A DNA stretch of 64,000 nt. Source: Microvelia longipes. Lineage: Eukaryota > Arthropoda > Insecta > Hemiptera > Veliidae. How positions within the stretch are numbered: position 1 is the first letter of the stretch; each line of letters begins with the position of its first letter. Positions 44,117 to 55,874 of the stretch are shown one piece after another. Both the position numbers and the translations under genes were made by a program. Under the pieces are notes generated by a model. It did not search any database. It was not told where the DNA came from and saw only the letters and a program-made list of their open reading frames with translations. Where the stretch lies: the NCBI GenBank assembly GCA_018340805.1, contig JACMZG010001863.1, positions 53,521,315 through 53,585,314 of the forward strand, written 5' to 3'.

Positions 44117-44748
44117 AATCGAGTATGAGGTACCTTGGAACTTTTCCTCATCACATCGGATTCGCTACGTTCATTCTCCCGGCTTCGGACTCGCTTTGCT
44201 CATCTTTAGAAATACAAGTCGTTAAATGTATACTGTAACACGTCTTCGGACTCGCTTCGCTCGTCCTCGTATAGTCAATACATTCGTTTCATTCCTAGCG
44301 GTCATTTCTCGAGGCTAAGACCATGCTCGATGCTGCTTAACTTTTATGATCCACCAAAAATCAAGATAGACTTATTGTATTATAACAAAACCTTGTACAC
44401 TTATTTATTACGTCAATAGATACACTTGTATCAAATTTTTAATCAATTGCATTACTTTCCCATTTATATATTTTTAAAAAAAAAAAACTTATACTAATCA
44501 TTCGACAAAAATTGAACTAATGCTGAAAATGTGGTGAAACTTAGCACTTATATTATTCATATAAATGGCTATATGCGTGCCAAACTTCAATCTGAACGCA
44601 TAATTTTTCAGAGTTTTATGATTTTTTCAACCACTCAGAGGGGCATAAAACGCCTGAAACGGATGATTCCGGTAACATACCGGTTCCAGATATTTCTGGA
44701 AACACAATACTTTTCCTGTATACTTAGGGTATAAATGAGGAATAGTAA
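44117..44748 (-). mobile_element. FamX copy with internal deletion
   Basis: Both ends are present: GAGGTACCTTGGAACTTTTC at the left and CTTAGGGTATAAATGAGGAA at the right. The CA-rich segment is deleted at about 44632 (ATTTTTTCAACCACTCAGAG). Confidence 0.82.
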
Positions 44749-44889
44749 GAAGAACAATAAATATAATATAATAACCTTGTAGTAAACTTCTTGTGGGCGC
44801 TAGTGGACATTTGAGCAACTTTACCAGCGACAGTAAAAAACTACCTTACTGTCGCAGACGATAAAAACGCATCAGAAATAGACCACACC

Positions 44890-46010
44890 TACACAAAACG
44901 GTTTGCATATGAATTATGTATAAAATTAAACACATCTCCACAAAACAGCTAGAACAGAAATGATGTCTGAAATTAAACAGATTTCCACAAAACAGTTACC
45001 ATAGGAATTATGTCGGAAATTGAAATCATCTCCACAAAAAAGCTAGCATAAGAATTATGTCAGAAATTGAACACATCTCCACAAAACAGCTAGCATAGGA
45101 ATTATGTCAGAACACATCTCCACAAAACAGCTAGCATAGGAATTATGTCAGAAATTGAACACATCTCCACAAAACAGCTAGCATAGGAATTATGTCAGAA
45201 ATTGAACACATCTCCACAAAACAGCTAGCATAGGAATTATGTCAGAAATTGAACACATCTCCACAAAACAGCAAATTATGTCAGAATTGACACATCTCCA
45301 AAAACAGCTAGCATAGGATTATGTCAGAAATTGAACACCTCCACAAAACAACTAGAACAGAAATGATGTCTGAAATTAAACAGATTTCCACAAAACAGTT
45401 ACCATAGGAATTATGTCGGAAATTGAAATCATCTCCACAAAAAAGCTAGCATAAGAATTATGTCGGAAATTGAGCTAGCATATGAATGTCAGAAATTGAA
45501 CACATCTCCACAAAACAGCTAGCATAGGAATTAGTCAGAAATTGAACACTCCACAAAACAGCTAGCATATGAATTATGTCAGAAATTGAACACATCTCCA
45601 CAAAACAGCTAGCATAGGAATTATGTCAGAAATTGAACACATCTCCACAAAACAGCTAGCATAGGAATTATGTCAGAAATTGAACACATCTCCACAGCTA
45701 GCATAGGAATGTATGCAGCTAGCATAGGAATTTGTCAAAATTGAACACATCTCCACAAAACAGCTAGCATAGGAATTATGTCAGAAATTGAACACATCTC
45801 CACAAAACAGCTAGCATAGGAATTATGTCAGAAATTGAACACATCTCCACAAAACAGCTAGAACAGAAATGATGTCTGAAATTGAACAGATTTCCCCAAA
45901 ACAGTTACCATAGGACTTATGTCGGAAATTGAACACATCTCCACAAAACAGCTAGCATATGAAATATATCTGAAATTGAACACATCTTTACAAAACAGAG
46001 GACAAGGAAA
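44890..46010. repeat. 47-bp minisatellite with higher-order structure
   Basis: The unit contains AATTATGTCAGAAATTGAAC, ACATCTCCACAAAACAGC and TAGCATAGG. A variant block (AGAACAGAAATGATGTCTGA then AGTTACCATAGGA) recurs at 44951, 45354 and 45860. This shows multi-unit blocks were duplicated together. Several units carry internal deletions. Confidence 0.95.
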
Positions 46011-46768
46011 TAATGTCTAATAGTCCACATCCGAACCATATTAAGCAGCATGCCAAAAAACAATTATTAAAATTCATCTTAAATTGTCATTTATTAGATT
46101 TAAAACATTGTATTTGCGCCTTATATAAACAAAATTAAATGTCAGGGGTAATTGTTCTATTTAAAGCAACGAGCTTTGACCGAAAATTTAATAATGCCTT
46201 AGTGACCTCTTGCCGGATAGAAGATATTAGCCTCATTAATGTAAAGATAATTTAAATTTATTACCTATATTTTACGATTGTTAATCGCGAATTAATTAAA
46301 ATTACTTAAGAGAAGAAACGTTGTTTATACATGAATTCTATTTTAGATTAATTTTCATATTTTAATAATTGAACGAAATATTGTTTTAGATACATATTCA
46401 ATTTTACAGAAATTTTAATATTACAGAGATTTTAATATTTCCAGTTTTAATATTTCCTTTCTGATATTGATACACCAAAAGATGAAAATTACATTTCTGT
46501 AAAATGTAAAATTAATAAGCTTATTATGAAATCTAACACCAAGACAGACTATCTATATTTTACTGCAGTGTGGCTCTCACTCAGAGTAGCTTTATACCTT
46601 GCTTAGTAGATTTCTAAAGGTTTCTTTGTAGAAGGCTCTCTTTACTGAGAGTGGAAGACTTTGTGATAACTCAAAACATCAAAGAAGTTTTAAGTATTAA
46701 ACTTTTCATTAGCTAAACTAAGGACTGGGCGGTTTTATTTTATTAGTGTTTTAAACGTTCAAAGTAAA
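46011..46768. other. No recognised features
   Basis: AT-rich, no ORF or repeat recognised. Confidence 0.45.
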
Positions 46769-47189
46769 TGATTAGATACACTGATGATGCTGCGTATTCA
46801 TGATTAGATACACTGATGAAGATGCTACGGACTCATGATTAGATACACTGATGATGCTGCGTACTCATGATTAGATACACTGATGATGCTGTGTATTCAT
46901 GATTAGATACGCAGATGATGCTGCCTACTCATGATTAAATACACTGATGATGCTGCGTATTCATTAGTAAATACACTGATAATGCTGCGTACTCATGATT
47001 AGATACACTTATGATGATGCGTACTCATGATTAAATACACTGATGATGCTGCGTACTCATGATTAGATACACTGATGATGCTGCGTACTCATTATTAGAT
47101 ACACTGATGATGCTGCGTATTCATGATTAGATACACGGATGATGCTGCCTACTCATGATTAAATACACTGATGATGCTGCGTACTCATG
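46769..47189. repeat. 32-bp minisatellite, about 13 units
   Basis: The unit GATTAGATACACTGATGATG / CTGCGTACTCAT has a few 35-bp variants. Each unit has CTGATGA but no GAAA partner. Confidence 0.95.
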
Positions 47190-47249
47190 CTATGAAATGA
47201 TATTCGATTATGTTCTAAGCTATACATTTGTTTTCATAAAGTAAAATAT

Positions 47250-47335
47250 CGGGTACGGGGTACTTCAGAACTTTTTCTCATCACATCGGATTCGCTACGC
47301 TCATACTTTCTGCTTCGGACTCCTCATCACTATTT
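47250..47335 (-). mobile_element. FamX 3' end fragment
   Basis: Contains GGGTACGGGGTACTTCAGAA, CACATCGGATTCGCTACGCT and GCTTCGGACTCC. The rest is replaced by the H-related element. Confidence 0.75.
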
Positions 47336-47339
47336 TCCA

Positions 47340-47790
47340 TGGCGTTTTTAAGACGCTTAATAAGAGGGCCGAAAGTGGCGAGATAACGCTAATACAAAGC
47401 GCGTTAACCGGGGCTACTCGGTTCCTGTCAGTCAACTACAAAACTGTAACCGCTGCCTCCTGACTCTTTTCTTCGCTGCTCGCCGGTAGATATTTTTATA
47501 TATTTAATGTTTTATATTTTTATTTATTTCGTTTACTTTATTTGTCTTTGTATGGTCTATGTATTTATTTTACTTCCCTATTTTGATTTTAATTTTGCAT
47601 TCCTTTCATTTTATTGCATTGCTTTTTTATTCTAGTATGTTATTTTTATTTAGAGTATGTTATGTGGTACATTTTTACTTTGTTGGTTAGGCACTGATGA
47701 TAATCTGTTAAGATTGAAAGCTGGCTATGTCAAATATATATCATTTGAGGGAAGACACTGTTTTATTTCTTTAAATTATCAAAATACGCA
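47340..47790 (+). mobile_element. Divergent H-related element with hammerhead-like core
   Basis: After a GC-richer stretch (GTTAACCGGGGCTACTCGG) and an AT-rich section comes GCACTGATGATAATCTGTTA AGATTGAAAGC. It has CTGATGA at 47694-47700, stem AATCT/AGATT (47702-47706 with 47711-47715) and GAAA at 47716-47719. It then reads CTGGCTATG, TCATTTGAG and GGAAGACAC, in the same order as the right half of H copy 1. The stem sequence differs from copy 1 but still pairs. Confidence 0.55.
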
Positions 47791-48355
47791 GTATTTTTTA
47801 AGAATAATATATTTAAAATACCCCACCTCCAGACCCCCCCCCCCAAGACAGAAGCCTTGGGTTTGGATTAAATTAAACCCTATCTTTAAGAGTGGATGAG
47901 AATTTAAGAAATATAAGACAAAATATTAAATGATTATACATTTCTTCGCAGGATTGCAGTTTGTATCTTAATGTGCTCTGTTTCCAATTTATTATTTTTA
48001 TTATTAACAACATACTAACATGAAGCTCAGTTCATACTGCTCACATTAACTATATAAGGTATCTGGTAAGAAACAAAAGTGTTAAGTTGGTATTCTACAA
48101 CACCTGGTAGATAATAGAAAGTAGGTTGGTATTACTGCCAAGTTGCTTTTACAATATCAATAGTTTTAAGTACTTTAGTAAACTTAACCTTTATAAAGTT
48201 CATTAGGACGAGGAATTGGTTGAAATTTCCCTTGCGAAAAACGGAGGTCTAATGGATTGCTCAGGTTTGAGAGTTTAGACAACTACTTCATTTATTTAAT
48301 AAACAGATGAAAATTTTATCAACATTTTAGTGTTATAATGCTCGTTTCAAACAAC
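47791..48355. other. No recognised features
   Basis: AT-rich apart from a C-run at 47836-47844. No gene supported. Confidence 0.45.
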
Positions 48356-48830
48356 TTACTTTATCCTACTATTTATTGTATCCTACTAGTAATTTTATCC
48401 TACTATTTATAGTATCCTACTATTTATTTTATCCTACTGTTTATTTTATCCCACTATTTATTTTATCCTACTATTTTTTTTCTACTATTTATTGTATCCT
48501 ACTATTTATTGTATCTTCTATTTATTGTATCCTACTATTTATTTGACTTATTATTTATTTTATCCTACTATTTATTGTATCCTACGATTTATTTTATCCT
48601 ACTATTTATTGAATCCTACTATTTATTGAATCCTACTATTTAGTGTATCTTACTATTTCTTTTATCCTACAATTTATTGTATCTTATTATTTATTGTATC
48701 CTACTATTTATTTTATTCTACTATTTATTGTATCCTACTTTTTATTTTATTCTACTATTTATTGTATCCTACGATTTATTTTATCCTACTATTTATTTTA
48801 TTCTACTATTTATTGTATCCTACTATTTAT
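48356..48830. repeat. 17-bp minisatellite TATCCTACTATTTATTK, first block
   Basis: Nearly continuous 17-bp units. Since 17 x 3 = 51, all three frames stay open for long stretches and give a Tyr/Ile/Leu-rich pseudo-protein. Continues at 49425. Confidence 0.95.
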
Positions 48831-49296
48831 TTTTTTTGAGGTAGTACGTAATTGAGCACTTTATTGGACCGTTTTTAGTATGAGAAGCCAATCATTATTG
48901 TACTAGGAGGTTATTTAGTACTTTTCACCTCTGGGGACAATAATGAATGTAAAAAAACTCCTAGGACGTAAAAGTAATTCATATATTGCCGCCATTACTG
49001 TAATGTAGCGTGTTCAAAAATACAATCTGTGTTAAACCCTCATGTGGTTTATTTAAAAACATTCATTTTGTTTCTGTTTTTGTTCGTAGACTAATTTTTT
49101 ATTCGTTTTTAAAAGGTGTTTTAATTGACAATTTGCGTGTGTTTTATTTGTAAAGCTTTTACATTTTTGAGTAAAAGTGTGAAGCTATGATGAATTCAAT
49201 GACGACTATAATATGGAGTTAATTGGACGTTTGTTTTTTTTTTTTTCAATTAAGTATATAGCGCAATTTATTTAATGAGTGCTACCTCAAAAAAAA
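48831..49296. mobile_element. Short TIR element within the 17-bp array
   Basis: TTTTTTTGAGGTAG (48831-48844) and its inverse CTACCTCAAAAAAAA (49282-49296) bound AT-rich sequence without coding potential. It interrupts the minisatellite. Confidence 0.6.
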
Positions 49297-49301
49297 TAGT
49301 G

Positions 49302-49416
49302 TATGCCATTCGGCTGAGAATGTCTTTATGTCTTGGCAATTTTTCCCGACTCGCTTCGCTCGTCGGTAAATCTAATTGCCGTGACATAAAGACACACTTC
49401 TCAGCCTTATGGCATA
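49302..49416. repeat. 115-bp hairpin with the FamX palindromic motif at its tip
   Basis: TATGCCATTCGGCTGAGAA, GTCTTTATGTCTTGGCAATT and their inverses surround GACTCGCTTCGCTCGTC (49348-49364). That 17-mer is the FamX hallmark, but no other FamX sequence is present. Confidence 0.85.
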
Positions 49417-49424
49417 AATAACTA

Positions 49425-49735
49425 TTATTCTACTATTTATTGTATCCTACTATTTATTGTATCTTACTATTTATTGTATCCTACTATTTATTGTGTCTTA
49501 TTATTTATTTTATCCTACTATTTATTGTATCCTTCGATTTATTTTATCCTACTATTTATTGTATCCTACTATTTAGTGTATCCTACTATTTATTTTATCC
49601 TACAATTTATTGTATCCTACTATTTATTTTAGCCTACTATTTATTTCATCCTACGATTTATTTAACCTACTCTTTATTGTATCCTACTATTTATTGTGTC
49701 TTATTATTTATTTTATCCTACTATTTATTATGTCC
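49425..49735. repeat. 17-bp minisatellite, second block
   Basis: Same unit as 48356-48830. The apparent 113-codon frame here is the repeat translated. Confidence 0.95.
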
Positions 49736-49777
49736 TACCATTCGACAAAACATTTTTTACTTGTCTTCATTCCTTCC

Positions 49778-50174
49778 ATAGGTAACTTTATAATATAGGA
49801 AAAGTATTGTGTTTGCTCTAAAACTCCGACACTGGGAGTAAATTTAAATTATTCGTTCCAAGTGTTTTAAGACCTACTAAGTTATTTCATAAAGTTTTCT
49901 GCCTGTATGTGAGTGTGTTTGTGTGTGACTGTTACTATCGTAGGTAACAGTATATGTAGGTAACATAGGAGGGAGCCGGAAGGCTCAAGATAAGACCTAG
50001 CCTGAAGTAATGTGAATAACGGTTCCAGGCTAGGTTTAAGGGGTTTCGCGGAGTGAGTTTTAGTTGGTATGAGGCAGACCCTGAGTCCAACACTGTTGAC
50101 AGACCGCTGTCTTCGTGCGTAAATGCATTTCTCTCTCTTTTTTGGTAACATTTTTCCCGCAAGAAAAATTTTGC

Positions 50175-50209
<35 letters not shown>

Positions 50210-50560
50210 AGTATATGTAACCTACGGAGCTGAAACTTTTCTTGACCGTGCAATCCGTACAATTGTTTTTTATGACGTCATTAAAAGGCAATAATGCTCA
50301 GAAAAATGTCAAAAAAGGCATCTAGGAAAAGTATCGAGATACCCCAACCCGACTTTATTTAATACGTATTTCTAAGGTTTATATCACTTTTTTAAGCAGC
50401 ATCAATAGTGTTTAGTACCAGATGGGCAACCGCTGTTGCTGAGACTTAAACGTACATTTTTAACGTCTTAAGATAAACGAAGCGAGTCCAAATTGGTGAG
50501 TATGAGCGAAGCGAATCCGATAAGGCGAGGAAATGTTCCGGCCTACCTCATACTTGAAAT
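49778..50560 (+). mobile_element. FamX copy split by the 249-bp retroposon
   Basis: It starts with GGTAACTTTATAATATAGGA and AAAGTATTGTGTTTGC, and continues through GTGTGACTGTTACTATCGTA. The retroposon at 49959 intervenes. The remainder has TTATGACGTCATTAAAAGG, TTAAGCAGCATC, ACGAAGCGAGTCC and GAAGCGAATCCG. Confidence 0.8.
49959..50207 (+). mobile_element. 249-bp retroposon with 33-nt poly(A) and 12-bp TSD
   Basis: The insert is bounded by identical 12-mers ACAGTATATGTA (49947-49958 and 50208-50219) and ends in about 33 A residues. It contains the 9-bp inverted pair CCTAGCCTG/CAGGCTAGG and a GC-rich body (GTTTCGCGGAGTGAG). It has no Pol III boxes that I can recognise, so it is either a 5'-truncated LINE 3' UTR or an unrecognised SINE. 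The intact poly(A) and duplication suggest a fairly recent insertion. It splits a FamX copy. Confidence 0.75.
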
Positions 50561-50599
50561 TATTCATTTAAAAAAAATATGTAATTAACATGTTTAAAT

Positions 50600-50702
50600 A
50601 AAAATTCAATCTTGAATATTTTACGAACTTAAAATAGGTGAGGATAAAAAAATTTATCTTAAATATTTTACGAACTTAAAATGATTGAGGATAAAATTTG
50701 AG
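50600..50702. repeat. Two-unit tandem duplication
   Basis: TATTTTACGAACTTAAAATA / GGTGAGGATAAAA is repeated with few changes at about 57-bp spacing. Confidence 0.7.
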
Positions 50703-50784
50703 AATAAAATGGAAATTGAAGATGATAAATATGATAAAGCAGATAAAAAAATGGAAATGAAAGACAGATATTGAAGGTTATAAA

Positions 50785-50874
50785 CATAGAGATATTATAC
50801 TAGAGGGAGCATAGCCTATTTCAAAATTTAACCGTCAGGGCCTCTCTAGTATCTTTCTATATCACTACTCTATG
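50785..50874 (-). mobile_element. hATm MITE copy E, 90-bp internal deletion, TSD GTTATAAA
   Basis: Only about 90 bp remain: both termini plus GGCATAGCC-like and GGGCCTCTCT-like subterminal parts. The perfect duplication GTTATAAA (50777-50784, 50875-50882) shows that this short form, or its parent, transposed as a unit. Subterminal order suggests the reverse orientation to copy F. Confidence 0.85.
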
Positions 50875-50991
50875 GTTATAAAGACGATAATTGTTTTGTG
50901 AACCTATTTTTTTTTAAATCAATGCAGCAGTTTGATGTGTATTTGTTTAGAAGAAAAAAGTGCACACATTCTTTCATGACATACGTGGATT

Positions 50992-51317
50992 CATAGAAAT
51001 ATTATTACTAGAGGGGCCCTATCGGTTGAATTTTGAAACATCAAAAAAGTAACCTGAACACTGAACACCCTTGAGTATTGATATGATGAAATAAACATAA
51101 AAAAATACAGTGACATGTATAATAAAACGTTTATAATAGGAAACAAAACCCAAACAATGCGGGAAAAATCGACAACGATTGATTTGTTATAACCTTAACC
51201 TTCTACTAGAGGAGGTTTCAATGAGGTTACACGGAGCCCCTGAGAGCCCCAAAAAGATGTTTCAGGCCTCTTAATGTAATAAGATAGGCTATACCCCCTC
51301 TAGTGTATAACTCTATG
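50992..51317 (+). mobile_element. hATm MITE copy F, TSD CGTGGATT
   Basis: A 326-bp copy with perfect CGTGGATT duplications (50984-50991, 51318-51325). It lies only about 100 bp from copy E but has its own duplication, so the two insertions were independent. Confidence 0.92.
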
Positions 51318-51325
51318 CGTGGATT

Positions 51326-52093
51326 CATGTTAATCTTAATGACACGGCATATTCTAAATATTTTAAGCATATTAATAATAAGAAAGGTGGACGAATGATA
51401 AAGAGAGTTGGGGTCAATTTCATTAATATTTATATCTTGTTTTTCTTCATCCAACGAGATAGAAGGCTTACAGTTATGAGGTTATAAATATAATACTTTA
51501 TCTGAGTCGCTATGAAGACGTTTTTCGTAATAATTGTAATGTCCTGTACTGGGAAACACAACACCTGATGATTTTCTTTCGGGTGAATATATAAGAAAAG
51601 AAGAAAAACTGGATTGTTGAGAAAATTGCAGATTCTCTGTTTTATTTTTAAAAAGGAGTCTTCTTGCTTGATCCTGTATGAGTGATGGCCTAATAAGACC
51701 CGGCGGTAATGTCGATTTAAGGGTCTGTTAGAAGGAAAAATAGGGCAAAAAATTCCTATTATTATGGCTCAGTGAAAAGTTGGGTTGGTTCTCGCAGTTT
51801 TGGATCCCCGTTGCTCCATTAACATGCAGCGAGGTGTAAAATATTGTTATAGCTATAAAAATAATTTTAAACTTTTCATAATAACTCTATACGCTATTTT
51901 GTAATAATATATTGTATTCTTAAATATAGTTTGGGCACCATTTAGATTTGAAACGGAGAAGGAACCTCTTGTTCTGAACACAGTAAGCGGTCTAGTTTCC
52001 CATGATTGAAGTCTTTGTTTTTCTCTTATACCATTGTATCTGTTTGTGGTTTTGGAACATTATACTACTTCTCGTGTGCCGCCAAAAATAAAA
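51326..52093. other. No recognised genes
   Basis: A mildly GC-richer stretch at 51650-51720 (AAGACCCGGCGGTAATG). No ORF or splice-supported exon was recognised. Confidence 0.45.
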
Positions 52094-52290
52094 AAAATAT
52101 TTACGGGGTACCTCGGAACTTTTCCTCGCTACATCGGATTTACTACGCTCATTCTCACTAATCCGGACTCGCTTTACTCGTCTTAAAACACTAAATACAT
52201 TGGTACTCCCAGCGGTAACACACTCAGCCAGTATCCTCTCTCGATGCAGCTTAACTTCAATGATCCAACTAAAACTCCAGATATATTTGC
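52094..52290 (-). mobile_element. FamX 3' fragment
   Basis: Carries CGGGGTACCTCGGAACTTTT, TACATCGGATTTACTACGCT, GGACTCGCTTTACTCGTC and ATGCAGCTTAACTTCAATGA. Confidence 0.78.
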
Positions 52291-52557
52291 CTAAGAATCT
52301 GAATTTTCGCCATTTATCTGTGATTTTTTTTCTCATTTGTTGCTGGGTAAATAACAATTTTGTGGTTTTCAAGAGTATTTAATGTTATTATAGTGAATAA
52401 CTAAGTTTAAGATTTTAAATTAAGCAAAATTTTGTATTTTAAAATAAAATAAAAGTTTTATTTGTAAAAATTGTTTCCTTTCTAGAGAGATAACCTTGTA
52501 CTTACCGCGGAAAAAATCATTACACCCTCTTTAATTAAAAAAAATAAATATATGTCC

Positions 52558-52750
52558 TCGGCTCTCGTTCCCGGCTCTTGGTTTAAATATAATGGTTCCT
52601 CGGCTACGCTCTGGGTTTAAATATAATGGTTCCTCGGCTACGCCTCTGGGTTTAAATATAATGGTTCCCTCGGCTACGCCTCTGGGTTTAAATATAATGG
52701 TTCCCTCGGCTACGCCTCTGGGTTTAAATATAATCGTTCCCTCGGCTTAC
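52558..52750. repeat. 36-bp minisatellite, about five units
   Basis: The unit contains GGTTTAAATATAATGGTTCC and CTCGGCTACGCCTCTG. Period 36 keeps one frame open (VPSATPLGLNIM repeats). The first units are diverged or one base shorter, breaking the frame. Confidence 0.92.
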
Positions 52751-52759
52751 GACTCAGGA

Positions 52760-53690
52760 TCGAACAAAAACGCGGTGGGGGTGAGGGGGGGGGTAATGAT
52801 TCTGTTTTCTCCCGTGGTACATACATAACTATTTCAAGTTATTCATCTTTACATACTCTATACTCGGTCTAGCTCATAACTTACATTAACTCATAGAAAT
52901 ATGCTTTCTATTTTCTTTGACGTGAATTCCATATTATTTATGTTAGAGTTTCTGTGTAACTTTCTAAGCTTTTAATGTTTCCTTCTTTGTGTAAAACTAC
53001 TTCTAAAGATTTCACTCTATTCTTTGAACGAGCCAACGGACAAAAATAAATTCATTTAACATAGCAGTGTTGGATTCCGGCCAGAACCTTAGCTTAGAGC
53101 TATAGCCAGAGCTTTGCTCCAGGGAGCCAAAAACTTATGAATTTATAATTTAAGTGCTTTCAGAGGTTATTTAGAGCCTCTAGGTACTAAGCTACGTTGA
53201 ATAGCCATGTTAAATAGGGAGCTATTATTCATAAAATATTACAAGCTTTTAATATTTTATGGTTTATTTATGTATTTATTGATTTTTCTTGACCATTTAA
53301 CGTGCTTCACGGAGGACATAAATAAAACAAATAAATCGTTTATTTATATCCAATACCTATTTATATTACAGGACTATAGTGAGAAAAAGAAGGCATAAGC
53401 GGCATTATAGTTTTTGGTATTTTAGTTGAATACATCTGGTGCCTAAATAGTTTTAGGTAGTTTAAAACCCCTATAATGAGCCTCATCTGTTAGGGGTCAC
53501 AAATGTTTTGGTTGGTTATTGGTTAAAAATTATTAATATGAATAATGAATAAGAATTCATTTTTATAGACATAGATAGATAGATTTAGATCGATAAATAT
53601 AAATAAGGATCTTTAAAAATTAAATTTAAATACGATTAATTATCAACTTAAAAGAATATCCTAACTGAGGTCTTTGTTTAAATTAGGCCT
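52760..53690. other. No recognised genes
   Basis: AT-rich. A G-run (GGGGGTGAGGGGGGGG) lies at 52777-52792. Confidence 0.45.
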
Positions 53691-53830
53691 TTGACCTCTT
53701 GGCCGCTCTGAGGCCTTGCTCTTGGGGCCCTGTCCTGTCTTCGCATCTCCCTGTGATCGCTTCGCAACAACACCGTCGTTGTCTTATCAGTTTGTCACAT
53801 AACTAGTTTATGACGTCACACAAATCCCAT
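53691..53830. other. GC-rich island of unknown nature
   Basis: TTGGCCGCTCTGAGGCCTTG, TGGGGCCCTGTCCTGTCTTC and CGCTTCGCAACAACACCGTC stand out in AT-rich DNA. There is no open frame of note. It could be an LTR fragment or a regulatory or exon relic; no family recognised. Confidence 0.3.
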
Positions 53831-55080
53831 AAACAATAGGGTTCAAGAAATTAACAAGGTCGATTTTTGTACAAAGATTTATTCCGGTCCGATAAAGCTA
53901 TTCAGCAAAAATAAATATTAATCATTTTCGTATGGAACTATGTTAGCAATGACCTGACTCTATGACTAAGCTAAACTATAACTAACATGTAAATAAATAA
54001 TCTAGACGGTGAACAATTTTCTAAAACAATCCAATTCAGTATTCCAGGGTAACCCAATGTTAAAGGCAACGGTAGACTTCACTAAGTTCGGTCCGAACTG
54101 TAAGGTGACATGGTAAGTTAATAGAGGACTGTAATTTAGGAAAAGGATGGTTTATAGCTGGAATCTTAGCTAGTATGAATAAAACCAAACATAATAACTT
54201 TCAAGAAACTGTGTTAAAATAAATAAGTCAAGTATATTAGGAAAATGCACTTTAACGGCCTATAATTAAGCAAAGAATATGATTAAAAAATAATATAAAA
54301 TAAAAATCATTAAATGCCTTATGTATGCCCTGATAAGAATGATGATTGGTTGTCTGATTTTATCTTGAGGCTGGGGAACTAAAAGATCACCACAGAAACT
54401 CAACATTGTTCTACAATAAGTTTTCCAGATATGCTCTGGTACGTAAGATTAGTATGACTTACTCGTTAATTAGGTGAAAGATAATAAAAATGTAATTTGA
54501 TATGCCTGAGGGTACCGGCAGAAAAAATGATGATGTTGTGGCATCATTGTTCTGGCAGCCACAAATTAGCTCGTGAGAAGCTTAATAAGGCTCCCACGAT
54601 GCAAAGAACAGCTAAATTATGTTGAAAGAAAGGGATGACTGGAAACTAAGTAAGAACCCCACGATGATAACATGAGCACATGGTGTTCCAACATTATGTT
54701 GTTTTGGAGCGATATCAGCTCGATTAAGCATGGATAATCAAGGCTGGATGAATCGAGAAATTAAAAGATTAATTAATTTATCCGAAATTTATAATAATGA
54801 TTTAAAATGTAAAATTATTACTTAAAAACTCACAAACATGACCACTGGTAGTAAAATACCGGGTACGGAATATTAGCGTAAGAGCAACAGGTGACCTAAC
54901 AAAATCAAGGTTCCCAAACAAAAGTAAATAATATAAGACTAGATGCAGATCTAGGAATGGCGCTAAAATATAAAATATTATATTTCAATGAAAGTGTTTA
55001 CACACTTTTTACACACGTTTACACACTGTTCAATGAAAAATGTTTCAATGAAAGTGTAAACACCCACTATATTCAGTCTC
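53831..55080. other. Mixed-composition sequence without recognised genes
   Basis: 54320-54760 is less AT-rich than its surroundings (TTGTTCTGGCAGCCACAAAT, GAGCGATATCAGCTCGATTA) but has stops in all frames. Short TTTACACACTTTTTACACAC repeats lie near 54990-55030. Confidence 0.4.
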
Positions 55081-55093
55081 AGAATTGTTTAAT

Positions 55094-55172
55094 ATTAAAT
55101 ATAATATTTTGGCCGTAATATTTGATATAATATTTTGGCCGTAATATTTGATATAATATTTTGGCCGGTAAT
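55094..55172. repeat. 26-bp tandem repeat, three units
   Basis: Units of AATATTTTGGCCGTAATATT with TGATAT spacers. Confidence 0.85.
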
Positions 55173-55870
55173 ATTTAATATTAATTTTTTAAAATTAAAT
55201 GTAATTAAGTTTTATATTATTTATTTGTTTTTAACTATAATTTTAGATTTATAGATTAATTTCAAGTATTTTTTAGTATTATTAAAATCGTCACTTTATC
55301 AAATTAAATTGACAATTGGCCTTTTTGTATTTATATCAATAAAGATATTTTTCTATTTGTATTCTAATAAAAGAGACTGGATATTTTAGTTTGGTACAAA
55401 ATTGATTAGATTGCTGTAACATTCTACGTAAATAAATTTAAATTATTTCAACAGTAATTTGGCAAAAGTTTTGAATGAGTAGTATCTAGAAGTTTTGTAG
55501 GAGAAGTTACATTATAAAACATTCGCTCAGATATTTGCTCTCAAACATTATGGTCCAGTTATTTCTATCGATATAAATCATTAAATGTATCGTTTCACCC
55601 CATTTCTCTCCTAAAGAACCACATGTTAGTGGTTTGTGGTTTGTATTTGTACTCATTATACTGTTAAATATTACATTCTATGTATACTAATGCCAGTTTG
55701 CGTCTACAATATACTTTACGTAGACAATATATAATATAGACGTAATATAATATACATAATTAGTTATGTATGATACCATATTTACCACTGAATATTATTA
55801 GTTCTAATACTAATTGCAGAATCCTGTTTTTACTGGTTTGGACCTAATAACTAATTAATACTATAATTAA
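55173..55870. other. No recognised features
   Basis: AT-rich without supported ORFs. Confidence 0.45.
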
Positions 55871-55874
55871 TTTT

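Noticed and set aside
46769..47189. Repeated CTGATGA as a hammerhead array
   Set aside because: Each 32-bp unit has CTGATGA but no GAAA partner and no stem II; it is a coincidental heptamer.
48643..48855. Hydrophobic Tyr/Leu/Ile-rich ORF, also 49440-49781 and 49610-49798
   Set aside because: Translation of the 17-bp tandem repeat; 17 x 3 leaves all frames open by chance.
49882..50291. Two overlapping minus-strand ORFs of 126 and 118 codons
   Set aside because: They read antisense through the poly(A) retroposon (phenylalanine run) and FamX flanks.
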